DNA of 64,000 bases, from assembly GCF_963576545.1 (NCBI RefSeq), contig NC_083647.1, positions 7,667,007-7,731,006 on the forward strand. Reading direction: 5' to 3'. The first letter of the stretch is position 1; the number at the start of each line of letters is the position of its first letter. The position numbers were made by a program, and so were the translations under genes. This DNA is from Limanda limanda. Taxonomy: Eukaryota > Chordata > Actinopteri > Pleuronectiformes > Pleuronectidae. The notes under the pieces are model-generated. The model was not told the origin of the DNA, ran no database searches, and saw only the letters and a program-made list of their open reading frames with translations. This document shows positions 31,301-43,300 of this stretch, in pieces.

Positions 31301-34300
31301 TCCACCAACATGGAGATTTACAGTGCAGCCAGCCACCAGGGGGCAATCAATCCATTCGGCTTCATTTTTTGGGAGCTGTCATGTGGTCAGTCTTTATAAA
31401 AAGTTGATGCCTTATACATAGAAGATTATTTCTGTTAACGTAACCAAGTTGTGTCCCCCATTATGAAAAATGATTTATCTTGTACAGTGTTGGCATTAAT
31501 ATGAACTGGCTGTGAGTAGCCCAGTAAGTAGCTCAGTACGCTGACCTGGTGAGATGACTTGTCTTTGCTGGAGATCTTCACACTGTTGAGTGCTTTCTTG
31601 TTGTTGCTTCTGCTCCTACCATGCAGTGATCCTGTGCTATTTTTGAATCAGCCTAGCATGGACAAGGTAAATTCCCCTGCTTGTGTCAGGGTCTGGGAGA
31701 AGAGAGGGGAGTATTGCTCACCCCGTCGTAAATCCAGCTGTGCACATAAGGGGAAGTACCTCTGCTGAGCCAGTGCCTGGCAGCCCATCGCTTGTTTATT
31801 TTCTCACTTATATTCTCGCTGTGTTTTGCTATTCAAGCTTTCATAATTCTCCTTCAGCTGCCTCGCTGTCTGAGATCCCCCTCTCCTACTCACTACTTTT
31901 TCCTGTACAACCCCCTCTTGCTTTTAAAGCTCTGAGTTCCCAGCAGTGCCTCAGATTTTCCTCCATATTCCATGGAAAACTTTTTACCGTCAGCACTGAC
32001 AGTGTGAATCTTTCTTAAAACTAATGGGCCAGGTGTTTACACCATATTTCTCTCAGATCTTTACAGCCTTCAGTTAAAAAACCATCATAAACAAATTAAA
32101 AAAGATTGAAAAGATTATTGTTTGTTACTGATATATAAATATATCTTAGTTAACAAGAAGTATATCTCATAGGCAATATGTTTCAGGACGTTTTTATCCA
32201 GTGAGGTTAACATTAGGCTAATTTTGGGTCCTCTGTCAGTGGCTGGTTGAATTCCTGATGTCTCAGCAGCATATTGCTCTTGTTTACAGCCAGCCAAGGG
32301 TATCATTAGCTTCTCTGTTTAGGCATGTGTTTGTCCCTGCTGTCACCAGGCCTTGAGTAGGTTTGTTATCCATGTTTCTGTTTAGACAGAGAGAAAAAAG
32401 GACGGGACAAAAAACATACCTACTACCAACCTTCATGTTGAATTATGGAGGAAAAGGGAACTACGTGCATGTTAGCCTTCAAGCTTATTTACAATTCGCA
32501 TTAAATCAGAAATGTTTCAAATAAATCTGTCACTGTTTACATACTTACTTACGTCTTTTACGGAGGAATTGTTAAGTAATACAACCCCTAGAGTGCAGCG
32601 CAGTCAGGAGTGATTTGATAACAGCAAACATGGTGACAATATACAATACATATAGAATAAAGTTCTTATATTATATTATATTAATATTACACTTCTGCAA
32701 TAGTGAATAAATCCTCAACCACTGTGATTATTGAGAAAATGATGAAAGCAACTCAAATACTCCTGTAGAATGACCCACAGGCAAAGCTTTTTTTGTAGCC
32801 AAACACGTCAATGAGCCATGAAACATGAGAAACGTCTGCCACAAATTTATTGGGGTTCACTGTTGCGTTGTTGCTCGGGTTCAAGGGTTCTCTGGCAAGT
32901 GCTAATATCAGCCTAATGACATCCAGATCGTGGCTAATTGGCCACCAAGGCAGCTCCCCACCTCGGAGTGCTTTTTTAAAACACACACACTAACACACAC
33001 ACATACACACTGTATGAGCTTGTTTTTCACTGGTCACTCCAGTTAGCTGTTTTACTCTAATTCTTTTAGGGCTGTGGAAAGTCATCTGACAGGCCAGTGG
33101 CTTCAATTTGAGCAGAGAGCGACTCATTGTTTCTTTTAACACAGAAATACATCCTAAATTGAGCCAGAGATTGTCCTTGTAAATGTCATCATCACTTAAT
33201 CACTCTCTTCCACAATAAATGCTCTCTATCATGAAGATTGAATAGATCTTCCAGTCACTGGGTTAATGACAGCGCATCAGAGATTACTTAATTGTGTTGA
33301 AGTGGACTTGTAAATTTAAAATGCTATGGAACATATAGTGTGGATTTTACTATGGGAACTGAATTAGTGTTTACCCAAATAATTGTGATGGTAAGTCATT
33401 TCGGGCTGGAAAACTCTAGCTTTACTGCAAAGTATATGTATATATAACATTATAGTTAAAGTGTGGTCTCGTTATCCTTCTGTGCAGTGAAACTGGCCTT
33501 CACTTGCTGAAAAAGGCACAGCTCCTAAAGTGGATAGTAAATTAAGGATGGTCAAAGCAAGCACAAACACTAAAAACTGTGTATAAGAGATGTTGTAGTT
33601 TGTCGTCTAGTGTGATTTCAGAACTTTCATTCAAACACGTTGATCATTTCGTAAGTAAGGTCAACTTTGGAGTCAATGTTTAAAATCAATGTCGGAACTG
33701 CTCATGAGAAACTTGCCTCTCAATTTATAATTTACATCCTTAACTGTTCTCACCACAATGCGTGATGCACTTAACTGGTAATCTTGCTTCAAATCACATT
33801 TAAATGTTTTTATTTCAATGACCTTTATTGTTTGCAACACTTTCTTATACAATTTACGATAAAACATCAAGTTACGGACTCCTCTCGGATCTTTTTTCAT
33901 TGCTTGAGACACATGCTGGAGAAGATATTAGCAGAAGAATGTTTATCTTTAAATTCCGGCTGATTTGAATAACTGATCATAATTTAGTTATTTACCTTCT
34001 GTAGATCCATTTCCTCAGTTTGTATGTTTACGCACGTCCTGACTTCTTACTCTGATAATGACTGGTCTTTGTTAATTCATGAATGATGCTGTCACTGTTT
34101 CTGTCTGTTGTTGATACCTGATGTAGATAGCATATTTACCACCTACCTATCACTGGCCACTTTAGCTTCTTTGTGGTTATAAAGTTTTCATGAACCTTTT
34201 TTTTCTTCTGTATGTTACAATATTCATAGCTTTATTTGTTGTTCTATTTTATTCCAACACTCCTATGTTTATACATTCTGATTGTGATATAGGTTGGGAA

Positions 34301-37300
34301 AATGAAATTTTATCTTACTAAATTACTACTACACAACATATCTAAAGCTTATTCATTTTTCCTGTTGAATTGCCTCCGCAGATACAGTCAAACTGTGTCA
34401 CCTTCCTGGAAATGTAACTCTATGTTGTGGCGTGAGCAGCTGCCCAAAACAACTGTGATTGGTTCTCTTGGTATCATGTGTTGTCCATATCGCTCAGTAG
34501 CAGACAAAAAACTAAAAAATCAGAACTCATCCCCCATATCCCTCGTTCAGTTCAGTGATTCTACACATCATCTCGGATGATGTCGTCTCTCCCTTCTTCA
34601 TTGTTATAATTTCCGGGGTTGTGAAGAAACACACCAGAATACAACTATAAATGGTTACAATGATGTAGACCACTTGTGTAGGCTAACGTATAGTCACTGA
34701 GTTGATCCTACACAGATGGATAAACTAGGATTAACAGTGCGTTCAACTTTGCTTGGATGGAGGAGCATGTGGTGCAGAGGAGTTTGTTTAAAACATGTTC
34801 ACAGACTTAATGATAGCAACAGAGCCGCGAGTTGCCGGGAAAGATGATGAGGAAATGACAAAGACGCAGGCAGGAAGGGAGGGACTGTGGAGAGCTACAT
34901 TACTTTTCTCTTACGTAGAAGATGTAAAGTTGCATCACATTCTTCTCTTCTGCCCTTCCCTAATTTACCAAATATGTTCAACTTTAGGTTTTTACAAATA
35001 CTTTCATTGAAGGGCTGATTTTAGTACATATAATGGTGCATGTCCGTTTTGATGGTGTTGTTGTATTGTGGTGTGTTTTTGCTTGTTTTTGTGATTGATG
35101 CCCTTTTCTGTCATCATGAATTGCCTGCCCTTTTTATGTAGACATTTTGTTTCCATAAATCTCCAGTCAGATATAAAGTATTGTAGTTGTGCAAATACTA
35201 TTATGCAAGATGCTATGGAAGAACTATACAGGTGGTTTAATAGATTTTACCCCAGTAAATAGAAATCTTGTGTGTTCTGAATTTGGAAAGATTGCCCAAA
35301 AGCTCCAGTTCACCAATGGTGACATAATGGAGGTGATCTAAGAAAGAAGCAGCCTCAGAAAGAGTCAGACAATCCCCTGTGGGACAGAATGTTTTGGTGT
35401 GTTTCACCACAGATGTCTGGAGACCGAACAACAACGCTGGGATACTTTAACTTATTTACTTGCTGTGTAGTTGACATGTTTTTTAGGCCAAATAATGTGA
35501 ACACTCTTTATCTTCAACCTCGAGATGTTAGTATGTGTGCAGCAACACGTAAGACCAGTTATTACCAATTGCGTCTCTTTTTTCACTCACCTCTTCTGCC
35601 CCTCTGTCCCCTTCTCTGTGTGTAACATGTCATTTGTCTGGTCTAGACTTGTCAAGTTTGCGTGCAGGCATTAAACATTTTGGGAGTTTCCCAGTGTTTT
35701 GCTTCTTTCTCAGTCTTTGTGTGACTGAGAGGTAAGTTTAGTCCAGATGGCTTCTCTAGATACAACACGTATATGTTTCCACTTATCTATCCTGCAGGTC
35801 TCGGCTATACTGGGGATTCCCGCATGAATTCCTTACTATTTCATTGTGTTGTTGGTTTTTAGCCCAGCTGGAGAGCTGTTAATTATAAACAAAATTTGCT
35901 GCATTTTGGGTCAATTCATTGAAAAAGTTGTGGATTGAGCATTAGTGTGGAGAAAATATTTAACGTTATTTTAAAATAGATTTAGATTTTAAGAAAATTT
36001 AAGCAATCACAATCAAATTTATAAAGATAAATTCTAAAATAGAAGATATCTTGAAAATCTTTTATTTTTTGGACCATATTTTAGTTGATCTTGACTAGGG
36101 TTGCAAAATTCCGGGAATATTCAAAGTTGGAAACTTTCCATGGGAATTAACGGGAATATACGGGAATTAACAGGAATAAACGGGAATTAACTGGAATAAA
36201 CTGGAAATGTTGTGGGTAATTTATACTAACTGGATTTACCTTGTCATATACAGACATAAATATAAACATTTTGTTTTGTCATAGGCTGATTTGAGCCCTG
36301 AGGAAACTTTGGGCACTTGACTATATGCTTCTGCATCGTTGTGTCATTCTTAACATAGGTCTTTGCACAGTATTTGCAAATGTACACAGCCTTTCCTTCT
36401 ACATTGGATGGGGTGAAATGTCTCCACACATGAGAGAGTGCACGCGGCATTGTTCTGTAGAATAAGATGAGAAAAAAGTTTGTAAAAAAACACTAATGCA
36501 ATGCCAGAGATATAAATAGTTAGCCAAACAATTGGAATAGTCTGTAAACATATTTTACAATTGATGGATAAATGAATGGAAATAGGCTAGATGAACAGAT
36601 GAACAATCCTCAATCAGCATGCTAATATATTTTCCCCAGTAATATCATCGAAACTTACCTGACTAGTCCTGCACACTACAGCAGGCCTCAATAGCCCTGC
36701 TGTAGAGTGAAGGAGGCTGGGAGTTATCTGTGCATGTGATGGAAGAATGCACAGTGGAGGGTTGAAACTCAACGTGCAGCGTGTGCTGCATTCCATACAT
36801 CTTTAAAATGGATGGAAAGTTTCCGGAAAGTTTCCGGAAATTAACTGGAAACTTTCCGCCCCTTTGCAACCCTAATCTTGACACACACACTCACTTTTCA
36901 CTGGATTTGTTGATATTGAGAAACACCTGACTTGTCCTCAAATGCTTTTAATTATTTGGGTGAGAGGTTAACTTGTCCTGTTTTCTTAGATGACATGTTT
37001 TTGTCTGTATTCACAGTAAGTTGTGTACATTTTCCTCTCTTTTTTTTTAAGGAAATGAGGACTAGTCAGCAATGTTATTGTCTTATACAGAGACAATGTT
37101 TGTTATTTAGATACTAGAACGACTCCTGTTAAGAAAATGGGGTGTAAAGCCAACCTAAGCAGTCTCCCATCTAGGAAAAGGAAACATTCCTGGCTTCACA
37201 TTACCCCCTGGTAATCCTGAATACACTGGTGAGCACTTCCTATCTGCTGCTCCAGCTCATTCCCTGTTACTGTTGTAACAATGGACCTCAGGTGGCCCGT

Positions 37301-40300
37301 AAAGCAAGATTATGTCAACCTGGGCATAGTGTACCAACTGTTGCCCCTGCTTCCTTCCTGCTTAAGGGAATAATGTGTTCCAGCTTTTATTAGAGTTTAT
37401 TATTGGCAGTGCTCACTGACAGGTCTGGGAATGCTTTTAGTAGGGAGGCTATTGTTTGCTACCAGAGATGGCTGGTGAAAAGGGGGTTGGCAATTCCTAA
37501 ACACCAGCTGATGGATTGAAGAAAACAAGAGACTTGAGCGCCAAGCAAAAGATGGGACAATGATATCGACTCTCAGAGTGGACTGGTACTGTGTTATAGC
37601 GGTTACTGAACCACATGAAAAGTTGTCAGAAACATGCTATTTCTGTCAACAAGTTGTACTGTGTTGGACACAAACCACACGGATCCCAGTGAAAAAAAAC
37701 ACTGGGCTGAGAATGCCAAGTGCCTTCAACACATGACAAGAGCAATTTAGCATGATCTTAGACTTGGCACTCTCCGGGGGCGAAACAGGGTGTGAGCCCA
37801 CACTTGAATTAGAGACTAACAGAGATTAATTTAATACTAGGGAGTTTTTTAATGCCCCTCACTTTCAAGTATACAGCGATTTATTGGATAAGGCTGCCAG
37901 CATCTATAAAAATCATATTTAAGACGTAAAAACAAATATTTTCCCTTGGCCTATATAATTATCTTGCATTTTCAGATGCCAGACTCTCCCTCAGTGGCCT
38001 AAGATAACATTTTGGATCGAAGATGGCACAGACGGATGGCACAGGAAGAAATAATTCTGTCAACTTGGGTCTATTCAGTGTGAAGATGCCCAATTTAGGT
38101 GTACATTTTGTTCCTTAAGGAAAACACTGTTTATGTTCAGTTCCCGTCAACATATTTACAACATGTTCGACTTATTAAAACTGCCGCTTCAGCAGATAAC
38201 TGTGCCGTTACACATGCTGAGAGGTCTTGATGGAGTTTTAGTTTTACTCAACCAATAATACCTGGTAGGTTATTAGCAACATTATAACACACATACAAAG
38301 AAAAAAACAACAGACCTGTCTATCATAGTCATACCTCAAAAATACTGCATCATTTGCAAACGGCAATGATGTACATGTGTATTTGCATATCCAGTAAGGG
38401 AGTGAGGTCCGATCACTTGTGTTTACTGGAGACACGGTGTGAACGGACGTTCCTGGAGTCCACTTGTAATTGGATCCCCCGAGTCTGATCTTTATACCAG
38501 GTATGAAAAGAGCCGATGTGAGTATTCTGAAATTAGTCTTTAAACCTAAACACAGCTTGGTCGAAGTGCATTTTTCAGACCCCAAGTATGGCTTGTCCTC
38601 AACTGTTCTCACGCGCGGAATGCGCCTTTAGCATTGCTACATCCGCTCTCATACACCAGTTGCTTCAATTGTATTGGATTTGGCTGCAATGCTGTTTACC
38701 CCTGAGACTCCAAAAGTGTTTTGTGGACTCAAACACTTCACCAACCCCTCCATCAGCATAGGGTTGAGTTGATAATAAGGGAATTTAAATTTTTCAGTGA
38801 ACTATCCCTGTAAATACATATTGCGACCAAGTCTCTTGCTGTCCCTGCACCCTGTTTGAGAATTTCAGGACCGGTCGCCTTTGAATCTCACTGTCTTTTC
38901 ATGTTGATGTTGATGTTCATCTTTTATGCATATGGCACTTCGCTTTTAACCTGAAATATTTGTATTCTTCCAGTTTTACATCTGTTGTGTGTCAACACTC
39001 ACTCCTGCTGCATTGTCACATGGGTTCACTCACGGACATTTTTCTGGACATATCACCAGGGGATTGGCAGGAAATGTTCCGGGAAATGTCGTGACTTCAC
39101 TGCATGTGAACATTATTACAATGTCAAAGTTTTATTCTGTGATTTACCAGTTTTTGTTACTAAACTAATTCATTTGTTATTTACTTTGTTTTGGAGAGAA
39201 GGGACTCGCTGATATTTCGGCTACTGATAAAAACCTCCTTCAATGAAGGAATCCTATTCTTAAAATAGACTGGCAATGATATTTTTCAACAATAAAGACA
39301 ACTCCTGTGGCTACTGCTTTCACCGAGCTTGACATTGTATCCACAATTGGTAAAACTTGTAAACAGTTACTTCTTTTACAAAATTTGGAAACAGTTAAAA
39401 TATTTTCTTTTATAAAACGTCCAAACGTTTCTTACTGAGCTTATTTCATAATTTTCTTCATGTTCCTTATTCAACCAATCTCAAAATATATGTCTGATCA
39501 GAAAACGTGTAATTTGAGTAAATTAATCGATAGGCTGAAAGTATATTTCAGTTAAAAGGCTTATTGTTTTATAATATGTATGTTCACCAAGTGTGCTATT
39601 TTGACTTTTCTCACCGGATTAGACACACTGCTATTTCTAAACCCTAAAGCTAATCCACTATATTTTTAATGTGCAGTTTTTAACGTTAATATTGAATCGA
39701 ATCTTAATATCTTATGGTAATAAGATTATAAATTGCTTCCCTCACGAATATGTTCTCGTCAAAAACAGAATGTATCAGTGGTTTATTTATTGGAGTGATT
39801 TATAGGTGACAGGTCTTATCATACGCCAAGTTTAGGCTTAATTATTTGACACAGGTTTAGCCAGTGAGTTGTGACACAATAATTGGATTAAAAGGTCCAA
39901 ATTGAGCCACAGAGTATTGTGGAGGGCCGTGACATCTACCCCCTGTGGCTAAAGCCCTAAGAAAGATGTTCCATCCATAGAGAATAATCCAGAGGGCATG
40001 GTGATGGATTTTTTACATTTTAGTTCATTTCATCAAATGTTAAATCTCAGCTCTCAAATAGCAGAGATTGCAACTATATTTCCTTTTTTTAAGTATCAAA
40101 TCTGTACATTTTTTGCAGGGCTTTATCCCATTCATGACAGAAACACATAGATTTGTTTTGGCACACCCAGACTTGAGCAGAGCGTATAAAATCAATTCAG
40201 TGAAGAGGCTGTACAGACTCTCATGTCTACACACAAACATACACACAGTGCAACACATGGACATTGCTTTTTGGCTCAGTGCTCTCCCGCTCTCTCTCCC

Positions 40301-43300
40301 TCTATGTTGGACCGATGCTTTCTCTACAGCATTCAAGCACTTGTTAAAGCAAAGTCAGAACATTGAGTACAACACAGGATGATCCTCTGTGGTTTCCTGT
40401 TATTGGCCATATCTGTTAGTTGTAGCAATGCAAGCAGCGCGTCTCCAGGGAAGGCACTGTAACTGGCTTTGTGTCAGTCCACTACTGTGGTCCAGACAAA
40501 AAATTTCTCAGCAACTATCCAATCAATTACAATGCAATTTAATAAACACATTCAATGTCTCCAGAGGATGAATCCTAGTGAATTGCATGTCCCTATGACT
40601 TTTTTTAATCTATTTTTAAACTACTACTTTTTGACCTGTACATTGTTTCAAAAAAAATAAATGCAAGACCAATGAATTACAATCAGCCTCAGTCGAGTCG
40701 GATTTTGAGCTGGACACCATTGTTTCTTATACTCTACACATGTTAACTTTTTTATTTTGAAAAGGGGTTAAATAGATACTTTGATATCTTTTTGAGTTGC
40801 ACTGCTGACTTTACTTATAAGCCCTCTTTTTTATTTATTTTTATCACGTTGGACTTGCTAGTTTAAACCTACAGTTTTGCACTTTAATATTTGAGCCTTT
40901 GTTTACATTTTGTTTTGTGCTGCATTAACATAGCAGTCAGGCCTCTTATTTCAGAAACAATGAACCGTAACAGTTTGGTTACCAATACAAGATAAGCCTA
41001 CTACTTCTTTGCTTTCAGCCAGCTACTCAAACAGACAAGCAACAAAATAACAAACAAACAAAATACACAGGCAAGTGTCGGCCTACTTTGAAATAAATTA
41101 AACACAGAACTTTGTAGGGCTATTTGAGTCCTCCTCATATTTGTGGAAAATGTATGAAATAAGAAGTACCCTATTTTTAAATAAATAAAACCAAATAGCT
41201 GCAGCCTAATAGTGTAACGGACTAGGTTTATGTTTATGTTTGGTTTTGACTTATGTTCAGTAAAACACTGTGTTGAAGGAGCGTTCTGATGTCCGACGGT
41301 CAGTGAAGGTGACGTATGTTCAGTAAAACACTGTGTTGAAGGAGCGTTCTGATGTCCGAGGGTCAGTGAATGGGTCTGGGTGGGACATGTGACTGTTTGG
41401 ACAGTCACATGTCCCCAATAGGATGGTCGCTTGGGGATCGGGGCCATGTCTGTGATCGGGGCTCAATGAGGAAGTGAAGTGTTGTTGATGTGCGTGAGTG
41501 ACGGATTTTTTTTTTTTTTTAAATAAAAAAAACAATCGACGCTTAGCCTGGCGGGGGGGGGGGGGAAGCCTGGCGGCCCGCCAGGCTTATACAGCACTGG
41601 GGGAAACCCTGGGTTCAACAATAACCAAATCTACTAAAGAACAGTCCCTTTACAATCTTTCAATCTGGGATGAAGTTCCATATTTAATGTGAACATGAAA
41701 TGGTTTTCAGTGTTTTGAATCTATTTAAAGAAACATGAAAATACATACAAATGTACACACAAAATAAAAACAATATGCATATAATTATAATTATAAGAAA
41801 ATTAGGAAAACTAGAATGGCCCTCATTTAAGTGCATACCAAGGCACAACATTCTAATTTTGAAACATTTCAATTAGCTAGATCCATATTTTACTTGGATC
41901 TGCACTAAACTCATAAATATCAGTCACCTAAAAATGTCAGATTTTTTCTTCAAGACCCTTACGTTATTATCTTACTGTCTCTTAAATAACTGATCGATGA
42001 GCTGTTAAATGTTACTGTGGTAGCCTGCATGAGTCATAGAGTTTCTTCGGGTGATTTGGACTACCATGTTTGAGTGGATTTTCATTTGGTGGAGCAGTGT
42101 TGACTTTAAAGTAGTCCACAATCACTTGTACCATAACAGGATTGTTGGACACAAATTGCAAATGTAAGCAGTTGTAGCACCGGCACGCCGACGTGCCTTA
42201 ACCTTGTTTAAAATACACACAATATGTACTTAAAGCAGTATAAGTCTACCTAGTTACTTCACCTGGGAGACACCCACAAGAAGCTCAGCTCCTCTTTCAT
42301 TGGCCAGCGAATAGCACCGCTGGAGCAGCTGAGGTTAAATACTGAGCTGGAGGACATCTGTAATTACTGAGGGAGTGTTTCTCATTCACTCTTGTCCTAA
42401 CACACAGGAGTCTGTCGTGTTCCTGTGCTTTCTTTCTGAGCAACACTTATCTTTAGGGGGAAACAAAAGCAGCTTCTTTATTTTAATAAAGGATTTCAGA
42501 TTTGGTCACAGTATCATCACCACCCACCAATGAAACCAGAAGGGAAGAGTCCTCAGACTGCTTTCACTGGCATTGGCCTACTTGCCGGAGCTCTACATTT
42601 AGTTTATTCCCACCTCTGATCTCTCCTCCCTGCCTCTCCTCGTTCTCAGTGGAGTGCCACTGATATCCTGTGTCACAGTGCTGACACAGCACTTTCTCAG
42701 TGTCTCCTCAGTTACAGCTTACTCCTGCCTTGGGGCACTGACTGCCTCTTTGGACAATGCCCATCCTTGTCTGCATCGCCCCCTTGTTCCGGGAATCCCA
42801 GCATTTTGTGGTAACCAGTGGTGGATCAGGATGATGAGGTCACTGTCTCAGTTTAGCATGTCCTTGCCATAGTTTAAAACAATGGAAGCTTTCTCCACTG
42901 GGCTGATGTGGACTGCCACAGAAACAGACAGGCAGACAGATGCACAGACTTACATATAGTCGAGGAGACAGGTTAAGGCAAGTCAAAGACATCCTGCAGT
43001 TGCCAACTCTGTGTAATGGGTATTAATAGTTACAGTATTCACAGTGCCTATTTATCTTCTCACCCACTCAGTACACAATGTAATGGGTCTATATTCAGAT
43101 TTTTAGGTGACCCGCTACGCATTGGCTTGCAGCAAGGCAAGGGCAACCAGTGCTGAACTGTAGTTCGATATTAACGTTGGTATTGCAGCTATGTCATAAG
43201 GCAGCATGCTGTTTGTCTACTCATAGTTTGACGGTTTGCCAGGAGTATTTCACTTTCAGAATGAGAGGAAAAAGGAATCACTTTCATTTTGAATGGCGGA

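Noticed and set aside
35355..35449. Plus-strand frame with FTTDVW, resembling the TTDxW motif of hAT transposases
   Set aside because: Only about 36 codons between stops, no neighbouring hAT motifs and no inverted ends found. A chance match is as likely.
41001..41447. 148-codon minus-strand frame with an internal protein repeat
   Set aside because: The repeat is the 63-bp DNA duplication, a multiple of three; no coding evidence.
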